DNA of 64,000 nucleotides, from assembly GCA_017448985.1 (NCBI GenBank), contig JAFSKL010000014.1, positions 1 through 64,000 on the forward strand. Reading direction: 5' to 3'. Position numbers and translations under genes: made by a program. Below, one piece after another: positions 33,170-41,589 of the stretch (position 1 is the first letter of the stretch; every line of letters begins with the position of its first letter). The stretch comes from Paludibacteraceae bacterium (GTDB lineage Bacteria; Bacteroidota; Bacteroidia; Bacteroidales; Paludibacteraceae). Under the pieces are notes generated by a model, which was not told the DNA's origin, did no database searches, and saw only the letters and a program-made list of their open reading frames with translations.

Positions 33170-34159
33170 ATGACCTACTTGATCATCCGTTTGGCGACTT
33201 TAGGCAATGTGGCAATGACGGTCCCCGTTGTGGCCTCGCTGAGCCGGCGCTATCCGGATAGCAAGTTCATCGTGGCGAGCAAGAAGAAACTCGGGGCTAT
33301 GTTCACAGCGCTGCCGAATGTGGAGTTTCGCGAAGTGGACAACCACCTCGGATGGAAAGGCGTGATCGCTCTTTGGAAATGCTGGCGTGACGAAGTGGAT
33401 GCCGTCATTGACCTGCAGGATGTGCTGCGTACACGGGTCTTTGACCTGCTGATGAGGCTGAGCGGCAAGCATGTGACTCGCGTTCATTACGGACGAATCC
33501 GCAAGCACCTCATCACCGTTTGGGGCATCGGCAAGAAGCCATTACCGACGGAGTTCGAACGCTACAAGGATGCTTGTGCAAGGGCAGGTCTGGTCACGGA
33601 CGATGCTTTCACGAGTCTGGCCGTCAAAGTGGAAGCCGCGAAAAGCATCAAAGCCAAGTACGGGGAGAAAGAGGGACGATGGATTGGGTTGGCACCTTTT
33701 GCCAAAAGCCGATCGAACATGTTGCCGTACCGCGTGACCAAGGATATCATCGAGCAGCTGACGCTGAATGAGAATACGCGTATGTTCCTCTTCGGAGCCG
33801 GTGAAGTGGAGAGCGAGATGTTACGGCAGTGGGCGAGCGTCTTTCCGCGTACTGAGAGCGTGGCCGGTTGCCTCAAGCTGGACGAAGAACTGGAACTGAT
33901 GCGTATGTTAGATGTGATGATCTGTATGGACAGCGCCAACCAGCACCTGTCGAGTCTGGTGGGCTTGCGGGCCATCAGCATTTGGTGCGCCACCCATCCG
34001 ATGATAGGCTTTGCAGGGTGGAAACAGCGGCCGGAAGACATCGTCCAACGGCACGACTTGCAGTGCAGGCCTTGCACCTGTCACGGTACGAACCATTGTC
34101 GGTACGGCAATTATGCCTGCCGGCAAATAGAAGCAGAAACAATTATACAACAGATATGA
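33170..34159 (+). CDS. Glycosyltransferase family 9 (heptosyltransferase-like)
   Basis: 329 residues. N-terminus YLIIRLATLGNVAMTVPVVASL is the GT9 (RfaF/WaaC) signature strand-loop; the C-terminal half has LFGAGEVE, a DVMICMDSANQHLSSLVG donor-site block and a Cys/His-rich end (HDLQCRPCTCHGTNHCRYG). It probably adds ADP- or GDP-heptose to lipid A core or another glycan; heptose precursor genes are in the window at 53229-56025. It overlaps parA by ATGA, an unusual neighbour for a chromosome partition gene. Confidence 0.9.
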   Translation: MTYLIIRLATLGNVAMTVPVVASLSRRYPDSKFIVASKKKLGAMFTALPNVEFREVDNHLGWKGVIALWKCWRDEVDAVIDLQDVLRTRVFDLLMRLSGKHVTRVHYGRIRKHLITVWGIGKKPLPTEFERYKDACARAGLVTDDAFTSLAVKVEAAKSIKAKYGEKEGRWIGLAPFAKSRSNMLPYRVTKDIIEQLTLNENTRMFLFGAGEVESEMLRQWASVFPRTESVAGCLKLDEELELMRMLDVMICMDSANQHLSSLVGLRAISIWCATHPMIGFAGWKQRPEDIVQRHDLQCRPCTCHGTNHCRYGNYACRQIEAETIIQQI

Positions 34160-34923
34160 GTAAGATAATTTCATTAGCGAACCAAAAAGGCGGCGTGGGC
34201 AAGACGACCTCCGCCATCAACCTGGCAGCAGCGTTGGCCAAAGAGGGCAAGCGTGTGCTGCTGATCGATGCCGATCCGCAGGCCAACACCTCATCGGGCT
34301 TGGGCGTCGAGATCCGCGAGCTGGACAACACCATCTATGAGTGTCTGATCAACGGCGTGGATCCCCATACGGCCATTATGCCGACCAACACACAAAACCT
34401 GAGTCTTATCCCGAGCCACATTGACCTGGTGGGAGCAGAGATAGAGATGCTGAACCTCGAGCACCGTGAGCTGTTGCTCAAAAACATACTGGCACAAGTG
34501 CGTGACGAGTACGACTTCATCCTCATCGATTGCAGCCCGTCGTTAGGTCTGATCACGGTCAATGCGCTTACGGCGAGCGACAGCGTCATCATACCCGTAC
34601 AATGCGAGTTCTTCGCGCTCGAAGGAATTGCCAAACTGCTCAATACGATCAAGATCATCAAGTCCAAACTGAATCCGGCATTGAAAATAGAGGGCTTCCT
34701 ACTGACGATGTTCGACAACCGTCTGCGCCTGAGCAACCAGGTTTATGAGGAAGTGAAACGCCATTTCGGCGATCTGGTCTTCAACACAGTCATCGCCCGC
34801 AATGTGCGCCTGAGCGAGGCTCCTTCGCACGGCGTTTCGGTGCTTGAATATGATCCGAGCTCGAAGGGCGCCAAGAACTATCGGGATTTGGCGAAAGAAG
34901 TAATTGCAAGAAACAGATTTTAG
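34156..34923 (+). CDS. parA: Chromosome-partitioning ATPase ParA
   Basis: 255 residues from ATG 34156. Deviant Walker A KGGVGKTTSAIN (residues 11-22), Walker A' DADPQAN, Walker B-like FILIDCSPSLG. Soj/ParA dimerises with ATP, binds DNA nonspecifically and moves ParB-bound origins. It is 2 nt upstream of parB. Chromosomal parAB usually lies near oriC, so this window may be origin-proximal (inference). Confidence 0.97.
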   Translation: MSKIISLANQKGGVGKTTSAINLAAALAKEGKRVLLIDADPQANTSSGLGVEIRELDNTIYECLINGVDPHTAIMPTNTQNLSLIPSHIDLVGAEIEMLNLEHRELLLKNILAQVRDEYDFILIDCSPSLGLITVNALTASDSVIIPVQCEFFALEGIAKLLNTIKIIKSKLNPALKIEGFLLTMFDNRLRLSNQVYEEVKRHFGDLVFNTVIARNVRLSEAPSHGVSVLEYDPSSKGAKNYRDLAKEVIARNRF

Positions 34924-34925
34924 TT

Positions 34926-35753
34926 ATGAAGAAAACAGGACTCGGGCGAGGTTTGGATGCGTTGATCGACACCTCGCATGTAGATACCAACGGAGGCAGC
35001 TCCATTTCGGAGATTGAACTGCGGTCCATAGTAGCCAACCCGGACCAGCCTCGGCGCACTTTTGATGAAGAGGCCTTGCAGGAGTTGGCGGATTCGATTC
35101 GTGAGCACGGCGTCATCTCGCCTATCACCTTGCGTGACAATGGTGACGGGACATACATGATCATTGCCGGTGAGCGTCGTTTCCGGGCCAGCAAGTTAGC
35201 AGGTCTCGAGCGTATTCCCGCGTATATACGCACCGCGGAGGACGAGCAGGTGATGGAATGGGCCCTCATCGAGAACATACAACGTGAGGACCTCGATGCA
35301 ATCGAAATAGCGCTGGCTTATCAGCGGCTGATGGACGACTACAACCTGACGCAAGAGCGGATGGCAGAGCGTGTGGGCAAGAAACGCGCTACGGTGGCCA
35401 ACTACCTCCGTCTGCTCAAACTTCCGGCAGAGATACAAGTGGGTATCAAGGAGAAAAAGATAGACATGGGTCACGCTCGTGCTATTCTGGCCACGCCTTT
35501 CGCAGAACGGCAGTTGGCGCTGTACCAACGCATCCTGCGCGAAGGACTGTCCGTCCGCAAAGTGGAAGAGCTGGCGCAGGAAGCCAAACAGGAGGACAAA
35601 AAGCCCAAAGGCAGGAAAGAGAATCCGTACACCAAGATGGAGCAGGACCTGTGTGCCAAGTCGGGACTCCGCGTCAAGATACAAAACGGCAAAGTGATTA
35701 TCGCTTTTGCCGATGAGAACGAGTTGAGCCGCATAGCGAACAAACTGAGTTGA
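34926..35753 (+). CDS. parB: Chromosome-partitioning protein ParB
   Basis: 275 residues. N-terminal KKTGLGRGLDALID, the CTPase motifs NPDQPRRTFDEEALQELADS and GERRFRASKLAG (residues about 78-89), the ENIQREDLDAIE block, a helix-turn-helix (QERMAERVGKKRATVANYLR) and a C-terminal dimerisation domain. It loads on parS sites and spreads by CTP-gated sliding. No parS (tgttncacgtgaaaca) was noticed in the window by eye. It overlaps the next gene by TTGA. Confidence 0.97.
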   Translation: MKKTGLGRGLDALIDTSHVDTNGGSSISEIELRSIVANPDQPRRTFDEEALQELADSIREHGVISPITLRDNGDGTYMIIAGERRFRASKLAGLERIPAYIRTAEDEQVMEWALIENIQREDLDAIEIALAYQRLMDDYNLTQERMAERVGKKRATVANYLRLLKLPAEIQVGIKEKKIDMGHARAILATPFAERQLALYQRILREGLSVRKVEELAQEAKQEDKKPKGRKENPYTKMEQDLCAKSGLRVKIQNGKVIIAFADENELSRIANKLS

Positions 35754-36391
35754 AACATTGGCTGACCATAGTGCTTGTGATGCTGGCGCTGGTGCTTAAG
35801 GCCCAGGACCAGATCTATTACCACCCGGACACGACATCGACTTCGGACGATGAGCCCAAGTATTACATCGACCTCACGAAGAAACCCGATGCCATCAAAG
35901 CGGTGTGGCTGGGCGCTATTTTTCCTGGAGCCGGACAGATTTACAACAAGTCCTATTGGAAACTTCCTATTGTCTATGGAGCGTTCATGGGATGCGGATA
36001 TGCCATCAGCTGGACGCAGAACCGGTACAGCAATTACAAACAAGCCTACCTCGACCTGTACAACGACAGCCAGGCAGGAACGGTAAGCGAAGATGCGAGC
36101 AAGAGCTATATAGCGGTTCTACCCAACGGCTACACGCTCAGTAGCGTCGGAGGCACCAGCACATGGATGAACACGCTCAATAACCGGCAGAGTATCTACC
36201 GGCGTTATCGTGACTACTGCATTCTGGCCACCATCGTCGCCTATGCGCTGAGCCTCATTGATGCCTATGTCGATGCGCAACTGTTCGATTTCGATATCTC
36301 GCCGGATCTCACATTGAATGTAGAACCGCAGATTTATTACGATTTGCAGCAGCAACGAAGTGCTGAACTTAAATTAGCCCTACAGTTTTGA
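35750..36391 (+). CDS. DUF5683 domain protein, membrane-associated
   Basis: 213 residues, TTG start overlapping the parB stop. A signal peptide or anchor (WLTIVLVMLALVLKAQ) is followed by the DUF5683 core (KKPDAIKAVWLGAIFPGAGQIYNKSYWKLPIVYG), with two likely TM segments (GAFMGCGYAIS and the ILATIVAYALSLIDAYVDA helix). Often found between parB and a lytic transglycosylase in Bacteroidota, as here. Function unknown. Confidence 0.85.
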   Translation: MKHWLTIVLVMLALVLKAQDQIYYHPDTTSTSDDEPKYYIDLTKKPDAIKAVWLGAIFPGAGQIYNKSYWKLPIVYGAFMGCGYAISWTQNRYSNYKQAYLDLYNDSQAGTVSEDASKSYIAVLPNGYTLSSVGGTSTWMNTLNNRQSIYRRYRDYCILATIVAYALSLIDAYVDAQLFDFDISPDLTLNVEPQIYYDLQQQRSAELKLALQF

Positions 36392-37713
36392 AAAAAATTC
36401 TTATCATATGCATATGTCTCTGCGCCACGGTGCTCGTTCGTGCGCAAGTAGCGGATAGTACCGCCGTTTTGGACACCGTCGGGATAGCGGAGATCATCGA
36501 CAACGCCGACAGTCTGGAACTGGCCGAAGATACCATTGTGCCCATCCGGCCGTTCTACGAACTATGGAACGACAGCAACCTGACGGACATCGAGATGCGG
36601 ACACTGGATTGGTCGCTTCGTTGGTTAGACACCACCGATTGTGTCGCCACGCACGACACCACCACGCTGCCCGACTCAGTCTATAAAGCACGTCTGCAGG
36701 CCTTGCCTTGTGTCATCGAGTTGCCTTATAACGAGCGCGTGCGCGCATTTATATTAAGGTACGTGAAACGCAGCCCCAAACAGGTGGCGCGAATGATGCG
36801 GATGAGCGAGTATTACTTCCCGATGTTTGAAGAAGCGCTTTGCCGTTACGACCTGCCGTACGAACTCAAATACCTGCCGATCATTGAGTCGGCACTCAAC
36901 CCTATTGCCCGTTCACCCGTAGGAGCAGCCGGCTTGTGGCAGTTCATGCCCGGTACCGCCAAACTGTTCGGACTCGAAGTGAACTCGCTGGTGGACGAGC
37001 GTATGGACCCTGTCCGCTCCACGGAAGCGGCGTGTCAGTTCCTGAGCAGTATGTACAATGTGTTCCACGACTGGAACCTCGTCATTGCGGCGTATAACTG
37101 CGGTAGCGGCAATGTGAACAAAGCTATCCGACGGGCCAATGGCAAGCGTGATTTCTGGTCGATCTACCCATACCTGCCTCGTGAGACGCGCAACTATGTG
37201 CCCATCTTCATCGCGGCCAATTACGCCATGAACTACGGCGAGGATCATGGTATCTGCAAGGCGCCTGTCGAGAAGATCATGGTGACCGATACGATTCGTA
37301 CCACGCAGCGCTTGCACTTGCAGCAGGTGAGTGAGAATCTGGACATCACGATGGAGGAATTACGCCGTCTGAACCCGCAGTACTCACGCGACATACTCCC
37401 CGGAGGAACGCCTTACGCGCTGTGCCTGCCATCGGACAAAGTGGGCCTGTTCATTGACCAGCAGGACTCCATCCTTGCCTACAAGGCGGACAGTCTGATC
37501 AATAACCGCCGCGCCGAGATCGACATGGCCAAAGTGACCTCCATCAGCGGAGGTTACCGCGTCAACGGAGTCACCTATTATACCATCAAAAACGGCGACA
37601 CCTTAGGCGGGATAGCCAAGAAATTCCATTGTACGGTCAAACAGCTCAAACAATGGAACGGCCTCAAAAGTGACAATATTCGTGCCGGACACAAACTGAA
37701 AATTTGCAAGTGA
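36388..37713 (+). CDS. Membrane-bound lytic murein transglycosylase D-like, SLT plus LysM
   Basis: 441 residues, TTG start overlapping the previous stop as TTGA. Signal peptide cleaved near VRA-QVA. The SLT domain spans about 130-270: LPIIESALNPIARSP carries the catalytic Glu, then GAAGLWQFMPGTAKLFGL and AAYNCGSGNVNKAI. A LysM-type motif (YYTIKNGDTLGGIAKKF) occupies the last 45 residues. It cleaves peptidoglycan glycan strands. Translational coupling with parAB and DUF5683 suggests a tie between chromosome segregation and wall turnover (inference). Confidence 0.93.
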   Translation: MKKILIICICLCATVLVRAQVADSTAVLDTVGIAEIIDNADSLELAEDTIVPIRPFYELWNDSNLTDIEMRTLDWSLRWLDTTDCVATHDTTTLPDSVYKARLQALPCVIELPYNERVRAFILRYVKRSPKQVARMMRMSEYYFPMFEEALCRYDLPYELKYLPIIESALNPIARSPVGAAGLWQFMPGTAKLFGLEVNSLVDERMDPVRSTEAACQFLSSMYNVFHDWNLVIAAYNCGSGNVNKAIRRANGKRDFWSIYPYLPRETRNYVPIFIAANYAMNYGEDHGICKAPVEKIMVTDTIRTTQRLHLQQVSENLDITMEELRRLNPQYSRDILPGGTPYALCLPSDKVGLFIDQQDSILAYKADSLINNRRAEIDMAKVTSISGGYRVNGVTYYTIKNGDTLGGIAKKFHCTVKQLKQWNGLKSDNIRAGHKLKICK

Positions 37714-38042
37714 TGGAAGTGACCAAGACTTTTTATTCGATACGCGAGACGGAGAAAGCGACCGGCGTTCCGGCGTCCACTTTACGCTATTGGGAAAAAC
37801 AGTTTGAACAGCTCAGCCCGCGCAAGGACGGACACGGAAACCGCTATTATACGCGTGAAGACCAGGAGATCATCAAGCGCATCAAATATATCCGTGACGA
37901 GCTGAAGATAACGCGCATCGAGGCCATCCGCAAGGAGCTTTCGTCCAACGCTAAACGCTCCGACGAACGGCAGTCGGCACTCGACATCCTCCTCCGCGTC
38001 AGAGAGGAACTGTGTGAAATACGAAAAATGATAAAACAATGA
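37713..38042 (+). CDS. MerR-family transcriptional regulator
   Basis: About 109 residues from ATG 37713, which overlaps the previous stop by one base; a TTG at 37704 would add three residues. Winged helix: YSIRETEKATGVPASTLRYWEKQFEQLSP and RYYTREDQEIIKRIKYI. The C-terminus is a short coiled coil (LDILLRVREELCEIRKMI) with no effector-binding domain and no Cys cluster for metals. Bacteroidota genomes commonly carry this short MerR beside lytic transglycosylase or parAB genes. Target genes are unknown. Confidence 0.9.
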   Translation: MEVTKTFYSIRETEKATGVPASTLRYWEKQFEQLSPRKDGHGNRYYTREDQEIIKRIKYIRDELKITRIEAIRKELSSNAKRSDERQSALDILLRVREELCEIRKMIKQ

Positions 38043-40471
38043 AGATAGATTGGAAGAAAATTGTCCCCTACTTGGTGGCATTGGTAGTGTTTATCGGCTT
38101 TGCCCTCGCATACTGCAGTCCCATCTTGGAAGGAAAAGTGCTGCAAGCCGGCGACGTGAACAACTGGAAGGGCGCCGCGCAAGAGGCGCGTGAATTTTAT
38201 AAGATGCATGGGGAATCTACTGGTTGGACCAACTCCATGTTCTCCGGGATGCCTTCATTCCAAGTTTCATTCCACACTAAGTCTGGAGATGCGACCTCAT
38301 TTATTAAAACATTTTGGGTAAATATCGGAGGAGAACCATTTGCTGCAATTCTACTTTATTTCATCGGATTTTACCTATTATTATTATGCTTTGGTGTTAA
38401 TGCATGGATTGCCTTAATCGGAGCATTCGCAATCGGACTATCTTCGTATTTTTTTCTTATCATCCCTGCGGGACACATGTCCAAAGCCTTCGCTTTAGGA
38501 GGGTTAGCTCCTATCATTGGAGGAACATATGCTATTTTTAGAAAGAGATATTGGTTAGGTATTCCATTAATGCTTGTTTTCGGAACATATTCGTGCGTTC
38601 TACACCCACAGATGACATATTATATATTCCTTTTGATAGGAGTGCTATGTATTGCAGAATTATATATTCATATACGCAATAAAGAATGGAAAGCATTGGG
38701 GATAAATATAGGCATCATTGCATTGTGCTTAAGCTTGATTTTTCTCACAAAGTTAACTTGGTGGGAATTGAACCAGTCCTACCTCAAAGAGACCATGCGT
38801 GGCGGGCATAGCGAACTCACCAAGCAAGCACAAGATAAATCGGCCGAAGGTTTGAATCTCAAATATGCAACCGATTGGAGTTATGGCAAAGGAGAGACCA
38901 TGACCCTTCTTATCCCGAATTGGGAAGGAGGTGCCAGCGGATATGACTTGGGCAAGGATTCACAGCTCAGCCAAGCCATGCGCAAACAAGGCGTACCTAA
39001 ACGCGATGCAGAACAATTCTGCCAACACGCACCTACTTACCGCGGAGAGAAAATGTTCACCAGTGGTGCAGTATATGTAGGCGCCGTAGTGTGCTTCCTC
39101 TTTGTGTTAGGCTTGCTCATTGTGCCCGGTCCCTATAAATGGGCGCTACTTGTGGCGACACTCTTCTCCATTGCATTGGCTTGGGGACGCAATATGATGT
39201 GGCTCACGGAGTTCTTCTTTAATTACTTCCCAATGTACAATAAGTTCCGTGCTGTAGAGTCAATTCTAGTAGTCGCAGAAATAACGATGCCTTTGCTTGG
39301 ATTCTTGGGCTTGCAGAAAATTGTCAACGGCGAAGTAGAATGGCCGAAACTCCGCAATAGTCTCTTTATCGCAGGAGGAGTGACGGCGGGTATATGTCTG
39401 CTTGCCGTAGTCCTTGCCGGCAATATCAACATGACCAGTTCGTTCGATGCGCAGTGGAAAGGTCAAGTACCCCAATGGCTTTATGATGCTATCTTAGACC
39501 AGCGTGTAGCGATGGCAAAAGCCGACGCATGGCGCTCGCTGCTCTTTGTGGTACTCGGTTTCACCCTCACCTTCTGGTATGCTTGGCAAAAAAACAATAG
39601 CCAAAAGCCAATAACTAATAGCCTGTTTTATTGCGGATTAGCCGCAATCATATTAGCGGATCTCGTTCCCGTGGACAAACGTTTCTTCAATAACAACAAT
39701 TTCGTGAAGCAGAAAGATAGTGAGGCCTATTTCAAAATCCAACCTTGGGAAGAACAAATCCTGCAAGACAAGAGTCTTGACTATCGTGTATTGAATCTAA
39801 ATACAAGTACGTTCAATGATGCCCGCACCAGCTATCGCCTCAAATCCATCGGCGGCTACAGTGCAGTCAAACTGCGTCGCTACCAAGATTTGATTGACGA
39901 GCATATCAGCAAGATGAACTGGAGCGTCATCAATATGCTCAACACCAAGTATATCGTCACACAACGGGGTGTCATACCGAATCCGGAAGCGATGGGCAAC
40001 GCATGGTTTGTCAACGATGTGCAGTTTGTACCGACGCCTGACGACGAATGTGCGGCGCTCAACTCCATCGATCTGCGCCACACAGCCGTAGCGGATGAGA
40101 AATTCCGCGATGTGCTGACCTGCAAGCCGCAGCCCGATGAGTCTGACCAAATTGTGTTAACGGAATACGCGCCCAATAAACTCACCTACTCCACGCAGAA
40201 CGCCAACGACCGTGTTGCAGTCTTCTCGGAGATCTATTATCCCGAAGGCTGGCATCTCACCATTGACGGTAAAGAGGCGCCGCTTGGCCGTGCAAACTAT
40301 GTCCTCCGTTCTGCCATTATTCCGGCAGGAGAGCACATCGTCAAAATGGAGTTCATCCCGGACGCCATGCGTTGGGACAAAGCGTGTGCCGCTTTGGCAA
40401 TACTCCTGTTCATTGCCAGTATTGCCCTTCTTATCGGCTGGCCCGTCTACGAGAAAAAGAGAGTTGCTTAA
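38039..40471 (+). CDS. YfhO-family membrane protein
   Basis: 810 residues, about a dozen TM helices, then a C-terminal soluble beta-rich domain ending with a further TM helix. The N-terminal FALAYCSPILEGKVLQAGDV and the SGMPSFQ block match YfhO (PF09586), GT-C-fold proteins implicated in glycosylating lipoteichoic acid or surface lipids. Overlaps the MerR gene by ATGA. The stretch 38200-38760 is clearly more A/T-rich and uses different codons from the rest of the gene. A 28-bp heptamer quartet (39596-39623) encodes NSQKPITNS at a loop after a TM helix. The stop codon lies in the loop of a terminator hairpin. Confidence 0.9.
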   Translation: MKIDWKKIVPYLVALVVFIGFALAYCSPILEGKVLQAGDVNNWKGAAQEAREFYKMHGESTGWTNSMFSGMPSFQVSFHTKSGDATSFIKTFWVNIGGEPFAAILLYFIGFYLLLLCFGVNAWIALIGAFAIGLSSYFFLIIPAGHMSKAFALGGLAPIIGGTYAIFRKRYWLGIPLMLVFGTYSCVLHPQMTYYIFLLIGVLCIAELYIHIRNKEWKALGINIGIIALCLSLIFLTKLTWWELNQSYLKETMRGGHSELTKQAQDKSAEGLNLKYATDWSYGKGETMTLLIPNWEGGASGYDLGKDSQLSQAMRKQGVPKRDAEQFCQHAPTYRGEKMFTSGAVYVGAVVCFLFVLGLLIVPGPYKWALLVATLFSIALAWGRNMMWLTEFFFNYFPMYNKFRAVESILVVAEITMPLLGFLGLQKIVNGEVEWPKLRNSLFIAGGVTAGICLLAVVLAGNINMTSSFDAQWKGQVPQWLYDAILDQRVAMAKADAWRSLLFVVLGFTLTFWYAWQKNNSQKPITNSLFYCGLAAIILADLVPVDKRFFNNNNFVKQKDSEAYFKIQPWEEQILQDKSLDYRVLNLNTSTFNDARTSYRLKSIGGYSAVKLRRYQDLIDEHISKMNWSVINMLNTKYIVTQRGVIPNPEAMGNAWFVNDVQFVPTPDDECAALNSIDLRHTAVADEKFRDVLTCKPQPDESDQIVLTEYAPNKLTYSTQNANDRVAVFSEIYYPEGWHLTIDGKEAPLGRANYVLRSAIIPAGEHIVKMEFIPDAMRWDKACAALAILLFIASIALLIGWPVYEKKRVA

Positions 40472-40497
40472 CGGAGCAACTCTCTATATTTTTTCTC
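40458..40497. terminator. Bidirectional terminator containing both convergent stop codons
   Basis: An 11-bp perfect stem AGAGAGTTGCT/AGCAACTCTCT (40458-40468 with 40475-40485) with the 6-nt loop taacgg. The yfhO stop (TAA, 40469-40471) and the GT4 stop (40470-40468 on the minus strand) meet in the loop. T-runs lie on both sides: atattttttct on the plus strand and ctctttttctc on the minus strand. Confidence 0.85.
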
Positions 40498-41583
40498 TAC
40501 TGCCTTACTGGAATATTCTGTAAGGAACAACTCCCGCGCAAAGACATTAAAACGCGGTTTCGGATGTTGCGCAAAATTTTGGATACAAGCAATAAACTCC
40601 TCCGCCGTATTGCAGCGCCATGCACTCTCGCCCTCTTTGATGGAATAGCCTTCCAGCGCTTCGTCCGTGCCAATAATATTCTTACCGTACATCAGACTCT
40701 CACAGGTTTTCACTTTCATACCGCTTCCTGCAAAAATAGGCAATACCATCATATCTGCTTCTTCGAAAAAAGGCGTCAAATCCGGTGCATCGTTTACCAC
40801 TTCTATATCGCGCAGCAGTTCCGGCTGTTCCTCTTTCAGTTTGCCCATTCCGCGCCCTACAATCTTCACCTCCACATCCACATGCGGATACACTTCGCGC
40901 ATAAACCAGAGTATGCCCTCGTTGTTCGCCAAGAAATACGCGCCTAAAAACAGGCACAACGGGCGTTGTTGTGTTGGTATTGTCTTGTCAAAACGCATTT
41001 GTGCGCACCTGTCCGCCAACGAAACGGGTATCAATATGTCGGCCGTTCTGTTATAGCGTTTCTGCAACTCCGTTTTGTCACGCTCGTTGAGTACGATGAC
41101 GGAATCCGAATAAGTACAACTCCATCGGTCATTTTTGTCCGCACAACGGATCAGCACTTGGCGGAAAGGCAGATGTTTGGGCATCTTCGCGTCCATATAC
41201 AACGCCTCTATATTCTGAAACGAGGTTATAATCTTGCCTTCATACCCGGCTGCTTTCAGTGCTTTAGCCAACACGCCGAAGATACTCCGGTCGATGAAGA
41301 TATAGTCGTAATTATGCGCCTTGTGCACCAACTCTTTCACTTTCGCAGGCGTCAATCCCAAGAAATAGCCAAATGGCAGTAACACCGCACCTTTTATATA
41401 CTCAAACAGCGAACTCTTGCCGGCCTTATCGTGCAGATAAAAGACATCCACATTCTTCTGTCCCCCATCCACATTCTTTTCTCCCAAAACGCTGCGTAGC
41501 ATATCCAGGTTCTTCTTCGTCCCCTGATCTCCGCCATTCATCACCACTCCAAACGGTCTGTATTGTATAAAGAGTAGTTTCAT
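40468..41583 (-). CDS. Group 1 glycosyltransferase (GT4-like)
   Basis: 371 residues, GT-B fold. N-terminal MKLLFIQYRPFG, a central acceptor region, and C-terminal donor-binding features: CLFLGAYFLANNEGILWF, VKIVGRGMGKL, and the E-x7-E-like block FAGSGMKVKTCESLMYGKNIIGT. It belongs with the adjacent transferase and the pseudaminic acid operon on the opposite strand. Sugar donor unknown. The segment KNVDGGQKNVDVF carries a duplicated AAGAATGTGGATG sequence. Confidence 0.85.
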   Translation of the reverse strand: MKLLFIQYRPFGVVMNGGDQGTKKNLDMLRSVLGEKNVDGGQKNVDVFYLHDKAGKSSLFEYIKGAVLLPFGYFLGLTPAKVKELVHKAHNYDYIFIDRSIFGVLAKALKAAGYEGKIITSFQNIEALYMDAKMPKHLPFRQVLIRCADKNDRWSCTYSDSVIVLNERDKTELQKRYNRTADILIPVSLADRCAQMRFDKTIPTQQRPLCLFLGAYFLANNEGILWFMREVYPHVDVEVKIVGRGMGKLKEEQPELLRDIEVVNDAPDLTPFFEEADMMVLPIFAGSGMKVKTCESLMYGKNIIGTDEALEGYSIKEGESAWRCNTAEEFIACIQNFAQHPKPRFNVFARELFLTEYSSKAVEKKYRELLR

Positions 41584-41589
41584 AGTATC

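Noticed and set aside
33868..34155. 96-codon N-terminal extension of ParA
   Set aside because: It lies out of frame inside the GT9 gene; ParA proteins start at MSKIISLANQKGG, and an ATGA overlap marks 34156 as the start.
778..39623. Heptamer tracts as phase-variation switches
   Set aside because: Unit copies within a tract are imperfect and nearly always number four, unlike the pure, length-variable tracts of contingency loci; adding or losing one 7-bp unit would destroy essential argS.
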